Below are positions 1-11,473 of a stretch of DNA of 64,000 nucleotides, in pieces. This stretch comes from Ectobius pallidus. Lineage: Eukaryota; Arthropoda; Insecta; Blattodea; Ectobiidae. Below the pieces are notes generated by a model. It saw only the letters and a program-made list of their open reading frames with translations. It was not told where the DNA came from and did not search any database. Both the position numbers and the translations under genes were made by a program. The first letter of the stretch is position 1; each line of letters begins with the position of its first letter. The stretch lies in contig CAXKWD010000006.1 in assembly GCA_964059195.1 (NCBI GenBank), forward strand, positions 134,600,039 through 134,664,038. The letters run 5' to 3'.

Positions 1-480
1 GAGAAAAGTAACACAGGCTTAAAAGTTTCAAGTCACAAGGAAAGTATGAGTGTGAAAAGTTGTTTTAACAAGTTTCGTTCTAATTCTATCGCTTGTTTCC
101 TTTTATCACCAGACCCTTTTAAATTTGTACAGCTTCTCCTAAGTTACTGAACGGAGCTGCTGAAACTTGTTCAAGGATTCTCCAGATCGGGATTTACTCG
201 GAGGAAATCCTTCTTATACCACTGGCTCTTATTACATGATACTTTCCTTATAACAGTGGCGTTACTGCGATTTTTAAAATATTACATTAAAATGTAATGT
301 AAAGAAAAACTTTCGAAATTAATGCATGACTTTAAGCTACGCAACGTTCGGTTTTGATACTACTCTTCTTAGTCAAAAATGCTTCTTAACATAATCTATA
401 GAAGAAACTTTGATGACATATTATGGCATATTTGATTTGTTTTTATTTTTATGTTGCTAAAATATTTAACTTCCATAACC
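1..480. other. Non-coding AT-rich sequence, nothing recognised
   Basis: No open frame of note and no transposon terminus was seen. The segment runs into the tandem repeat that starts near 481. Confidence 0.5.
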
Positions 481-1080
481 CGGTGTAATGCCCGTCATTC
501 AGACCACGTAAAGTGGTCTCATAACGAACTGTACAATTAATTAGTTGTTACTCTGATGCCGGCCAACCGATTTGGTCTAAAATAAACAGGCTTCTTGCCA
601 TGGGCGTTATAAATGAGTATACCAAGTTTCATGACTATCCAATAAAGCGTATTTGAGTTACCGCGCCTTTTGTTATATAATACCAAAAAAAAGGCAATAA
701 ATTGGGCATTATTCCGATACCGGAATATCGATTTGGTCCAATATCAACAGACGGTTTTCCATGGACATTATAATTGGGTATATTAAGTTTTATAAGAATC
801 CGATAAAGAGTAGTAGAGTTATCGCGCCTTTAAAATAGACACTAAATTGGGTTTTGCTCCGGTACCGGTCAACCGATTGTGTCCATTATCAACACGGTTC
901 TTTCCATGGACATTATAAATGTCTATACCAAGTTTCATTAAAATCCGATTAAGCGTATTTGAATTATCGCGCGTACAGACACACGGACGGTTGGACGGAC
1001 TGACGGACGGACAGACGAACAGACATTTTCCCGTCCCCCACACAATCTCATAAAGTACCATACTGACACTTAATAACGTA
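481..1080 (+). repeat. Tandem array of ~150-bp units (GGTACCGG family, copy 1)
   Basis: Three to four diverged units each carry, in order, a CCGGTACCGG-like core, 'CAACCGATTTGGTC', a 'CCATGGACATTATAAATG' block, a 'AGTTTCATGAAAATCC' block and 'GAGTTATCGCG'. Cores lie near 552, 716 and 859. The array ends in a run of GGAC/GACA motifs and a 'CACACAATCTCATAAAGTACC' block at about 1037-1065. The same order recurs at 1640-1830 and 33960-34890, so this is a mobile family and not a local satellite. It has no coding capacity. It may be the internal array of a Helitron-like or LINE-tail repeat. Confidence 0.7.
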
Positions 1081-1124
1081 ACAAATTGCCAATCGTATAT
1101 TGATATTGTTAGCAACCTTGATTG

Positions 1125-1565
1125 ATTTGTTTCTTCATATCGATATCAGTGTGGGCTAAATAATAATGTAAATAATATAAATAAAGGATTTATAACAACT
1201 AGCCGTTGAATATTGATATTATATTGTGTATTCTATGGTTATGTAGATTAGATATTTACAGTATTTTTTATATTCGTTCCTCTGCAGCAATATACCTAAT
1301 GTAATTCCTGACAGATTTCATATTGACTTTTTATTGATTCATAACCTTTAAGGCTGGTTTAAACTTGAAACAGACACATCAGCGAATCGTAGGCCTATTG
1401 CATCATTATTATCATTATTATTGCCAGCGCATTTTGTTTTTGGAGTTTAACTCGGAGATCTATTACAAAAATAACTTTTCTGCATGGGCCTATCATAATT
1501 GCGTTTATCACTGATAAAAAAAAAAAAGCATACTGGCACTTGGTTATATCAGTTTACCTGATTTT
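1125..1565 (-). repeat. Dispersed repeat F, inverted copy
   Basis: Read as reverse complement, this matches 4662-5160 over roughly 450 bp. Shared landmarks are the 'GTAAACTGATATAACA' end, an ATTATTATTG tract, the 'GTCAGGAATTACATTAGG' block and an AT-rich distal end. A third copy lies at 33475-33850. No coding sequence is visible. The family tends to sit beside the GGTACCGG array, so the two may be parts of one element. Confidence 0.75.
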
Positions 1566-1639
1566 ATTTTTGTATGAAAAGACAATTTTCATCCAGTATA
1601 GTGATGATTTTCTATTTTAAAAGCATGTAAAAGCTATTC

Positions 1640-1830
1640 AATAGTCGTTTCTCCGGTACCTTCCAACCTATTTGGTCGAAAATCAATAGGCTTCTTCCCA
1701 TGGACATTATACATGCGTGTACTAAGTTTCATGACAATCTTATAAAGCGTATTCGAGTTATCGCGCGTACAGGTACACGGACAGACGTAACCACACAGTC
1801 TCATAAAGTACTATTCTGGCACTACCACTC
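1640..1830 (+). repeat. Single unit of the GGTACCGG repeat (copy 2)
   Basis: One unit with the same order of blocks as 481-1080: a GGTACC core, a CCATGGACATTATA block, the TTTCATGA block, 'GAGTTATCGCGCGTACAG' and the 'TCTCATAAAGTAC' end. Confidence 0.65.
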
Positions 1831-1839
1831 TGCAAGCTT

Positions 1840-3654
1840 TTCGCTTTGTTGTGCGTGATAGTCTAAACACACGCGGCAGGCGTTTCATTCCACTTCCTTG
1901 GCTTGATGGTCATTCATTGACAGGAGAGTAAGGTTCTACCTAGGCTAGTGACTAGGGTTATAAAATACCGTTTTAAATATGGTTGTATAATTTGTATAAT
2001 TTGCTGTAATCAACATTACTACTAAATGCTCCTAAGTACAATGGGATGTAAGGGAATTTTCTGTTGCTTCTGGTGTCTTCTAGGGGCTTCCTTTAATTAA
2101 AATTGGCATTGAATCTTCTTATCATTTCTGTATTACACCACAAATGGGTGAGCCAACCTCCTACTGGCCTGAGTCCGCCCATATCCATTCGCCTATGAAC
2201 AACGGTCAGGTCTAGATGAGCGGCGAAAGGAGGATGGAGTATGGAAACATTTAGTTGAAGTGGCTGGAATCTATATCAGCTCCTGGGTGAGAATTTTAAT
2301 AGCTTTAACAGTTCAGAAGCAAACCATAGGACAGGGTATAGGCCTAAAACGAAATAACACACGCTTGTAACTTTCCAATAGGCTATATACCTTAGCCAAA
2401 TATTGTTTTGTAAGACACTATTAAAAGTCCTGAATCTTTCTTTTGACAATAACTTAAAGGTTTTTAAATTTTTTCCAGGGACCAGATGCCTAACAGAAGA
2501 CTTCATTGGTTAGCTTCGCTGGACAACTATTTATTTCTGTGGGCCACTGGGCTAAAGCTGTACCCTTTCATGGTTTCGGCCTAAAAGGGGCTACACGTTT
2601 TATTCAGTGAATGCCCCGGAATTTACGTTGTCCAGTCCAGTTTGTCCTCCTTTTCCTGTGTGGATACGCATAACGGTGCCAACTAAGCATGTGGTAGGGA
2701 GACAAATAATAGAATAGGGCCCCTTTTCAGGGGTGAAGAAGGTCTTGGTTCAGACCGAGGCCATACCTCTGGAACGGTGATGGAGCATCAGGAGTTTGCA
2801 AGGAGACAAAAGGTAGGGTTTCAACTACTTTACTGTTTAAGGAGTCGCGCTATTTGAATGCATAACTCTACTTTTAACAGATAACATAAATACATTTTAA
2901 CAACATATTCTGATAATTATTGTGAATTTTCCTAGCAATTTTAATTGGTCCGCAAAGAAAATTGATCGGGTATTTAAGTTCGGTTTGCAGCCAAAATTGG
3001 ACCATGGAAGATTAATGTGGTGGCTGATGCATTTATTAGTAGACAAAATCACGAAGGAATACTAGAAATATTCCATGAAAATTAATTAATTTATAAGTTT
3101 CGTCCCAATAAAACAAATTTTGTTGGAATTTGTTTAAAACTGAGATTATGTTTATTTTTCTCGTTATTGTATGATTTCGCGATTCAAAAGTATGCTTTTT
3201 GGTGTTATGGGAGGCGGTAAAGAAAAGTTTGCACGCATTTGTCGAAATGCGAAAATTTCGTGTTATCGCTCTCGCGAACTTTGTCTTTGGTAAACTTGAC
3301 TTTTCTGACAGACCAGAAATATTGACTTCGAGGGTACACTTCAAGGAGTAACCAATTCTCCCGCATTTCCTCGGAACTTCCGTATTTTATGTTTTTTTTA
3401 ATCCTCCCGGCTTCCGAGATCTTCAAATATTCCCATTTTCTTCATAATCATTCTTTGTCAGTAATTTCTCAATATTGTATGTATTTATAACTGCGAAATT
3501 CAAATCGATAGATTTGGTAAATTATAGGATTTGCGGTAAGTACTTCTTCTGATGTGTGCTTCCATCGCTTCTCACACTTATTTCTTTATATCAGTGGCAA
3601 GCTTCTGAGTATCTTAGTTGTTATGTTTCTAGGAGTTATGCATTTCGACTTGCA
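1840..3654. other. Non-coding region with one short shared module
   Basis: No supported gene. The module at about 2722-2765 (gaataggg...ggggtgaagaaggtcttgg...accgaggcca) is repeated in diverged form at 28628-28675, so it belongs to a low-copy dispersed repeat. Small overlapping frames at 3036-3426 lack any recognisable domain and were not called. Confidence 0.45.
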
Positions 3655-4339
3655 TACGAGGGTCATTCAGTAATTAAAGAGACAAACTGACCTGAAGGAA
3701 AAACAGTTTATTTTTACAAAACAAGACTTTTCCTACTTTTCAACGTAATCCCCATCAACATTTATGCGCTTGTCCCAACTGGTTACTAGCTTTTTTATAC
3801 CGGCTGCAAATATAACTCTTTGTCTTGGTGTCGGATCCAATTTCCCACAAATTTCTCGACATCCTCGGTTTCCTGGAACTTCTTCCCACGTAATGCCTCC
3901 TTCAGTGGTCCAAACAAATGCCATCAATTCGAGTTTCAAGTGAGGAAGTTACAACTTCAACAGGCCGGCCAGAACGGTGTTCGTCAGTCACTGATTCTCG
4001 ACCACTTTTGAACTCTTCTGCCCACTTGTAAAAATTTCCACGGTTCATACTACTTTCACCATACACTTTAATCATTCTAGAGTATATATTAGCTGGTTTT
4101 TCACCTTCAGCAATCGAAAAAGAATCACAGAACGTTGTTAAACCAATGTGGAATTTTCAAGAAGACCCGACATCGTTAAACTTAATTTTGAGGTTATAAA
4201 CAGAGCAATGTTGATCCATCAACTGATTAGAACTCATCCCAGTGATGCCAATTTAAAATCCTAAATGTATCAAACTTGTACTACCAACCGCCTTTTCCCC
4301 AGACCAATTTGTCTCTTTAATTATTGAATGCCCCTCATA
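3655..4339 (-). mobile_element. Internally deleted mariner-like transposon
   Basis: Inverted ends are left 'GAGGGTCATTCAGTAATTAA' and, as reverse complement of the right end, 'GAGGGGCATTCAATAATTAA'. Both continue into 'AGAGACAAA' and both sit at TA dinucleotides, the classic Tc1/mariner target. The interior encodes recognisable first and last parts of a mariner transposase on the minus strand, with the catalytic middle missing. Total length is about 0.68 kb against about 1.3 kb for intact mariners, so it is non-autonomous. Confidence 0.85.
3733..4219 (-). pseudogene. Mariner transposase remnant (N- and C-terminal parts only)
   Basis: The minus-strand ATG at 4219 opens a broken reading frame with an N-terminal helix-turn-helix region. 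It includes 'EEFKSGRESVTDEHRSGRP', a signature of mariner transposases just after the DNA-binding domain (about 3950-4020). The frame then jumps to the C-terminal sequence ending 'SWDKRINVDGDYVEK' (3733-3780), which is the usual mariner carboxy end. The D,D34D catalytic core is absent, and stops or frameshifts are present near 4150-4165. It is therefore a deletion derivative with no transposase activity. Mobility in trans would depend on the terminal repeats. Confidence 0.8.
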
Positions 4340-4661
4340 TTAAATCAACAACATTTTTGATAGCTAGACCAGCAATATAAATTACTAACAATAAGTTCTT
4401 TGTGTGGTACAGCAGTTCCAATAGTACTCCTTACATTGTTTGTAGTAATAGGTTTCTATTATTCTAGCTCTAATGTTAACGACTATTGACATCTGATACT
4501 GTTGGTACTGATAAGCAGATGTAGGCTACAAATGTCACATCACTTTATTACAACATTCCTGATTACAACACCTCTGGTATAAAGGCATTCATTTTATCCA
4601 GCGACATGTTCATCGCATTAACTGCTGATATACTCACTCCGTATGGAGTCAGCTGACCTTG
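4340..4661. other. Non-coding spacer
   Basis: Between the mariner and repeat F. Nothing recognised. Confidence 0.4.
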
Positions 4662-5325
4662 AGTAAAGATAATAAAATCAGGTAAACTGATATAACAAAG
4701 TGCCAGTATCCCTTTTTTAATCAGTGATAAAGGCAATTATGATAGACCAATGCAGAAAAGTTATTTTTGTAATAGATCTCAGAGTTATACTCCAAAAACA
4801 AAATGCGCTGGCAATAATAATAATGATGCAATAGGCCTACGATTCGGTGATGTGTCTGTTTCAAGTATAAAGCCGTCTTAAAGGTTATGAATGAATAAAA
4901 AGTCAATATGAAATTTATCTGTCAGGAATTACATTAGGTATATTGCTGCACAGGAACAATTGTGAAAAATACTCACATTAAAACATAGCCTAATGTAAAT
5001 ATCGGTAGTCTACATATCCATAGAATGCACAATATAATATCAACATCAATGGCTAGTTGTTTTAAATATTTTATTTACATTATTTACATTATTATTTATC
5101 CTACACTGACATCGTTATTAAGAAACGAATCAATCAAGGCTGCTATCAATATCAATATCAAAGGTCTAAAGTTTCATACTTAACCTTAATTAAAACTCGT
5201 ATACACATAAAAGACATTCTTAAAATATGTTAACATTTCACAAAATACACTTAATGTATGTAGGCCTAATTATTTCAGAATGATATATCTTCTGTATATA
5301 ACAGTATTCAACTTGATGAACTCAC
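4662..5325 (+). repeat. Dispersed repeat F, direct copy
   Basis: It begins near 'ATAAAATCAGGTAAACTG' and ends near 'AACAGTATTCAACTTGATGA'. Its first ~500 bp are the reverse complement of 1125-1565. Its last ~170 bp match 33640-33800. Short frames within it (for example 4721-4906) follow the repeat and have no protein signature. Confidence 0.75.
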
Positions 5326-6011
5326 CAGAGAAACTCTGATACAGATGTGCTTATGTTGACGCTCAGAATAATGACAATAATAGTGTGTAACAAGAACCGG
5401 GATGAGATCGTAAAGCATCGGAAAGGTAATGTAGGTACTGGAAATAGAATCGGTATTGACATGCACTCTCGTAGGGAGCTCAAGTCAATAGAGAAGGGGA
5501 GAGTAGAAACGAGAAACGAATCCCGAGAAACTAGTTTCAAGAGAAAAGATGTATCGGGTGCACTGCCATATTGATGCTTTTCGTATAAACATCAAAAGAT
5601 ACAGAAGAAAGCAATTATCGCTGCGTCCGCTGGCTAAAATGAATTTGTGAGTTATGTATAAATTGGGGCATAGAGTATAGTTACAATCGTGGTAACAATC
5701 TCATCATACTTCAACACGCCATGCTTATTTGTGCTACGGTTGTATAAATTTGCATTTTGCTATAAAACGACAGCGTGAAGCAGAATGAGGTAAGAGGGTC
5801 AAAGGTAAAGCAAATTTACTGCTGTACACAGTGACCCAGACTCAAAGCAATGTGAATTTCAAGTTCAGGATTCATTACGGAGGTCGCAGTAAAGTGTGTA
5901 GATAAAGCTGTGGTAGTCAAAACTCATAGTTGTTTAATACGTAGGGAGGATTCTAAACGGTGCGTATGAAGATCAGGGTTTGGTAGGGGTCATACTGGAT
6001 CATATTAGATG
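5326..6011. other. Non-coding, nothing recognised
   Basis: Two overlapping short frames on opposite strands around 5322-5574 have no recognisable domain. No transposon end was identified before 6012. Confidence 0.4.
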
Positions 6012-6049
6012 CTAGCAGGTGCCGCAGCTTCGCCCGCGATTATTTATCC
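6012..6049 (-). mobile_element. Helitron-like 3' terminus (relic)
   Basis: On the minus strand the sequence reads CGCGGGCGAAGCTGCGGC, then a short spacer, then CTGCTAG. This is the same hairpin-plus-CTAG end seen at 20831-20854 and 31681-31707. The rest of the element would extend to higher coordinates beyond the SINE inserted at 6050-6502. Its 5' end was not located. Confidence 0.6.
6037..6049. repeat. Target-site duplication, left copy (SINE A)
   Basis: CGATTATTTATCC, repeated exactly at 6503-6515 on the other side of SINE A. Confidence 0.9.
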
Positions 6050-6502
6050 TTTCTTTTCTTTTTCGTAGTTTTACCTCTCCCTTTTAGGATTTAAGCGACC
6101 CATGCCGCCCGGGCCTTACAGGGCCGCGACCTGTCGGGAGAGGGATTACCTTTGGATCACATACATACTTTTTTGACCAGACAAGGACATGGAGGGCCTC
6201 CCCGGATGAGTGATCAGCCCAATGCCGGGGCCACCTCCGAGACAACACGAACACATAGGACGATACACACCATTTCACACACACACACTCACTCACTACA
6301 AGGCGAGGATGAGGATGAAGATGATAATGACGGCCAGATGATATCCGGGGACCACAAGGGCCTAAAGTTACCTGACATTTGTCTCATAGGTGAGGGAAAA
6401 CCCCGGAAAAAACCTCACCTAGGTAACTTGTCCCGACCAGGAATCGAACCCGGGCCCGCTGCGTGAGAGGATTGGACGCATCCCCTGTGCCACAGCGGTG
6501 GA
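6050..6502 (-). mobile_element. tRNA-derived SINE A, full length
   Basis: The element reads on the minus strand. A tRNA-like head at 6430-6502 carries a Pol III B-box (GGGTTCGATTCCTGG) and an A-box-like 'TGGCACAGGGGATGCGTCC'. A GC-rich body follows, and the tail is A-rich (AAAAAGAAAAGAAA). Perfect 13-bp duplications flank it, so it retroposed by target-primed reverse transcription. A second copy at 40519-40934 shares the body almost base for base. Length is about 450 bp, long for a SINE. The open frames inside it follow the repeat and are not genes. Confidence 0.88.
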
Positions 6503-6515
6503 CGATTATTTATCC
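6503..6515. repeat. Target-site duplication, right copy (SINE A)
   Basis: CGATTATTTATCC, identical to 6037-6049. Confidence 0.9.
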
Positions 6516-9500
6516 AACTGCTAAATTTAAAATAATTTATTTAACAGTAATTAAAAAGTTACATTTATTAATATTGACATAGGCCCGTTATTACCACCTC
6601 CAGTAAAATATTTACGGCTACTTTTACGGTAACTTTACTGACAGTTCGATTTTACAATATCTGGTTAGGCGTTAACTGTTGGTAAACATCTCTTAACTGG
6701 CAGTAATCTTTACTGTAGGAAAATGTACAAGTAAACTCCTAACCGGAGGATTTTTTGAGGTTATACTTCTCGCGAACTGAATTAAAATGGAAAGATGAAA
6801 TTATTTAGCTGCTTTCGTAATGTCAGTGTTGATGAAGAACAATGCCAGTATATATAAAAAAGATTTTTAAAATATTGAATACTAGATCAAACTATTATGA
6901 AAGTTTAGACAATCAATATTTTACCGTTTACTTCCTCTACCCGTACATCAGATTATATTTGGGTTTTGCATCCTTCGGAGATGGGGTTAGAAACGTGGTA
7001 ATTATCTTTTCATTTTTACAACCATTTTACTTGAGGAGGAGTTTATTCTTCTTTATTTTTTAGAAAACAGCTTAACAACTTTTAGATTTTAACAGGAATT
7101 GTATAAGCGTAATATATAAAATATATAGGCATATATAATATATTTTAATATGTTATGCTAAGAGCTAATAATTTCATTTGAAAACATCTCGTAATATATC
7201 CTGTAGTTACTAGCTACACATTTCATACACAAACTTACTAGGTTTTAGGTCTTGCCTCGCAAATTATGCGACCTTTTTAGGCTAAGAGAACTGAATGCAC
7301 ACTACTGTCCGTACTGTGAACTGTATACTATAATTAAATTCAGAGGAAGTTATGTGTTTCACAAGAGGTTTTTTCTGATACCTCTTTCCGAGCTTTGCTC
7401 TTATGGTCGCACATTAGGCCTACTTATTTATTTTGAATTTTATGACGCTTTTTGTCGATAATATTCAGGAAGAATAATTGCTCTTCACTTGAAAAGAAAT
7501 TGCTGTGTCTCTATTTTTTTATATCAGCCATAACCTCATTATCCATTGCAAAATCAAACCAAACAATGAAAACAGATGAAAACTGCTACAAACAACTGAG
7601 AAACGCTCATACCAACTGCTATGACTTTTGTCTGATTGCGTTAACTGGGAGTAAACTTTAACTAGATGATGATAAGAACAAAGAAGCGTTTACTGGAACT
7701 TTACTCCGACCGTAAAATAAACTGTGAGTTAACATTTACTCCTACTTAACTGGACATCGTAAGAACGACTCCCTCCTAGGAGTAGTAGTAGCGTCATTAA
7801 AGAACAACGAACAACAACAACAACAACAACATCGTAAGAACGGGCCATAGTTGTTGCTTAAATTGCATGAATTTCTTAATTTTTATTGTTACTTTCCATA
7901 TTTACCACAGCTGAGTTGCTGGTGGTACAGACTACAGTAAAATAATATAAAAGACCCGGAATTGTACAAAAACAAATTATTTCTTCTTATAGAGTTTCCG
8001 CATAAACTATAGGCTGTTAAGTATCCTTTCGTTTTTAGCTAAGTACGTTTTACTGTGCTGTGAAATCTCCGAGTTGCTATTCCTGATGGTTACTTTCTTT
8101 GTTTTTATTAGCTATATCATCTGTGCGAGAGCAGAAGTTGCAATTACAGATTCATCCCGGCATATTTTGACCGATATAATTCGTCCAACAAGGCGTCAGC
8201 CAAGGCCATTAATAATTTGTGCATGCTGTTCCACCATAATAGACTTTTAGAAGGCTTCTATATAATTTTCTTTTTATTTACTGGCTACATGGTATCATTC
8301 TTTCTGAGGCCATTATATTGAGTAAAAAGAAAGAAGGGAAGAAGAAAAAGAAGATTGCCCTAAATTTTTTGACCGATCTATTTCAGCGATATTCTTCTTT
8401 CTCAGTTTGCTGCGGCAATCAGACCAAAGCCATCTGCAATTCATTTCACGATAGTTATTGTACTAGCGAAGTCCAGTGCTAAAAATCAGTTTCGGGGAAA
8501 AAATCGGGTAGGTTGTATCGGATATGCAGCCGGAGGAGGGTACGTGAAATGTCTTGTGCGTGCTGCATAAATCTAGCGCACACCGTATGTTACGATTTGT
8601 AATAATAATAATTACAATTTAAGGCAGTATGCATACTAGCTTCTGGAATGTTTTAGCCTAATTTAGCCTAATTTTAAATTTAATGTAGGTACAATTTAAC
8701 ATTTTCTGTTAAGCTTCTAGAGGCAGAATCTATACTCGCTTCTCGTAATAAAAGCCTAGTATTTAGTAAACATTTTAAAATGAATATAGCTAGTTAACAT
8801 AAATTCCTTGATATATTTGCTACATCTAAAACAAGACTTAAATTTACAGACATCTCACTGCATTGTAGTGAAGGCCTTCTCTTCAGTATCGAGAATGCTA
8901 TAAGCCTAGTGAGGCTTTCTATATTCATTTATTTAGATTTGACGTATTTTTGTTACATGCGTTTTTAACAAGCGACCTTCCATAAGACCGACTTGAAAGA
9001 CATTTACGCATCAAAATGTCTGAAAATATTCTATTAGCACTAGAATTTATGTGTTTGTATCCTGGTAAATTTGTATTCAATTATAACAGCTTTCATTATT
9101 ATTGTACTATTTAATGTTTTCCTTGACTAATTAAATGGAAGTCTAAAACATAAATATCAGTAAATCTTACTATGGATTAATGAAATACGTCATTGAGAAA
9201 TTTTGCACTTCTCTTATTAATATGAATTTCTTTCATGTTGTATGTACGGTTGTCTTCCCAAGAACTTTTTATCATTGAACAGTAAAATATTAAAAAGAAC
9301 ACGAACAGCTTTTTAGAACACGTAATACGACTCCTCTAGAAAATACTCCTTTGCAATCTATGACCACACAATTGAAGAATGAAACTTGATGAAAAAATAT
9401 TTATTCTCCTTGAGGACGTCATAAACTGAAGTTTTATCAAAGAATTCTCTGTCAGCCACCCAATTCAACACCTAAACTTTTTACCTCCCTTGCAACCCAC

Positions 9501-10788
9501 CTTCAACCGCAAACCGCCTCCATCTTTCCCCTTTCCATGCATTGGAAACTTTGGCCAGAAGTTAAAGCCCCTTGAGTCCTTTTGAAAACAGTTTGGGTCC
9601 GCCAACTTTCCACTCCCTTTTCCTTTTGTTCAGTTTGTGCAGCTATCCATCTATCAATATGTACTTTCTAGCTAACTTTTAATGTAGTTCTATCATAATT
9701 TAGCCGGTATAGTGGTGGTATTACTGTCCTTGCACAGACCAACTTCTTGATTTATGTATCTTGTCAAACGCCCCGAAACACGTATTTTATTTTTCACTGA
9801 GCATAATAATTTTTCTATTCAATTTCTGCCAGCGTCTAATACTAGCAGTCTACATACAATGTTAGTTTTTCATACATGATCAAATTTCTGTCTTATGATT
9901 TTCGTATTGTTATGTTTATCGCATTGTTTTATATGTTTAAGAATACCAGGTATATGTTAACAACTTAGGAACATGACTAGGTGTGAGACCGCGCCTCTAT
10001 CGATTTATTTGTGTAGGACGTCCGGCCAGTGGCAGATTCAGAATTTCTTTCTGGAGGGGGAACAAGTTCTCGTGTTAACCAGGCATCAGATAGCCTAGCA
10101 CAGGTTCCCTGTCTAAAGAATATAGTTCTAAAGAATATAGGCCTAAAATACGAGTATGTCTTCAGAAGGATACTTATATTGCAATAAAAGAAATTAAGTA
10201 GCTTTTATTCACATTTTCAAATTCTTCAGGATGTATGAAAGAAGGTATAGGTCTACGCCAGCTGTGCCAAACAGCATGTACTATAGAATCATTAATATGA
10301 ATGTTAATTTTTTGACCATACGTTAATGAAAAGAAAATATGATTTGTTTCAATTAGTATTACTGTAAAATTATTGACAAAAGAAATCAAAGCAGAATGTC
10401 ATGAGTGTCGAATTAAAAAATTTGGTTTCACCAATCATCAGCTTTCTTATTTGAAATTGCATACAAGAGAGAGAAAATAATCAAATTACTAGACAATCCC
10501 GGATAGGAGACAACACATTAAGATATATGTTATGTCTAATGCGCGCAAGATAAGTGGATTTTCTTTTTTGTTCTAAAATTTTGGAAAATACGATCTAGAC
10601 TTTGATGAAACTTGATAATATGAATGCAGTTGTTACATTTTTCTGTAAATACAACTTCTGCTTTAAATTGTTAAACATTTAAATGCCTACAATGCAAACC
10701 TATAACTTTAAAACTAGGTAGCTATTTCCTCTCTTTCTTTCTTATTTGTAGTCTATCGCTTGGAGAAAAATGTATGTTACTTTACGGG
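6516..10788. other. Long non-coding AT-rich stretch
   Basis: No supported gene. It holds a short (AAC)n run at about 7806-7831. Several 60-75-residue frames (6842-7063, 7252-7661, 10174-10389) lack domains and start or splice context. No complete transposon ends were recognised. Confidence 0.45.
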
Positions 10789-10892
10789 TTAAAATCAATC
10801 AGAAATAAAAACACTTGTTGCTCCACTTACATAATATTAGGCAATATTATGTAAGTGGAGCAACAAGTGTTTTTATTTCTGATTGATTTTAA
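10789..10892. repeat. Perfect palindrome, 50-bp arms, 4-nt loop
   Basis: Left arm 10789-10838 and right arm 10843-10892 are exact reverse complements over all 50 positions around the loop AGGC. The arm contains 'ACACTTGTTGCTCCACTTAC'. A related palindrome is at 63715-63870. Both are followed by 'ACATGCTCTACTGTATA', so they derive from one repeat family. The structure would form a strong cruciform or RNA hairpin. Confidence 0.97.
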
Positions 10893-11356
10893 CTTATTGA
10901 CATGCTCTACTGTATACAAATTGCTTCATTTTGTTTTATTTTTATTACTTTACGGGGTTAAAGAAGGTTAAATGTGCTGCTCAGATATGTAGCTTATGTT
11001 ACTTTATGGTATCAGCAACTATGTTTTGTCACTTTTTTCGTCACATTCGCCTCTGAAAACAGTTTTTCAGGTGCCAAAATGATTTAGCCTTCTTCAGTAT
11101 TAATTAATCATTATTACACTTGTAGGTAGAGAGAGTAGGTGGTTGGTAGAGACTTTAAAACATTTTCTATAGCCAAAAAACAACTTCAGGAATACTCTAA
11201 AGTGTGTTAAATTTTGGTTTAATTACTTAATCTTTTGAGCGACTTAAAATAAACTTATCCTAAGTTATTCGGACTGCATGAAGTTGTACACAAAAAAATA
11301 TGTGTGACTCCTGTTGAACGCTGTATTAGGTGATCAATGAAAATGTGTCTTCGGAC
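10893..11356. other. Non-coding spacer downstream of the protease gene
   Basis: Nothing recognised. It lies 3' of the minus-strand protease exon. Confidence 0.4.
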
Positions 11357-11362
11357 TTTATT
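11357..11362 (-). terminator. Candidate polyadenylation signal (AATAAA)
   Basis: The minus strand reads AATAAA about 112 nt after the protease stop codon, at a plausible distance for the 3' UTR. The assignment rests on position and hexamer only. Confidence 0.45.
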
Positions 11363-11473
11363 TCAATGACGAACTAATGAAGTTGAGTTGATCCACCTGG
11401 TATCAGCAACGTTTCCCTTGTGGGTATATAGAACGAGCTATCTAAAAACCTCTATAATATAAAGGAGTGGTTT

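Noticed and set aside
481..1080. CRISPR-like spaced repeats
   Set aside because: The units are long, diverged and continuous without unique spacers, and the genome is eukaryotic.
6152..6466. 104-codon frame with acidic run
   Set aside because: Lies entirely in SINE A. A matching frame appears in the second SINE copy for the same reason.
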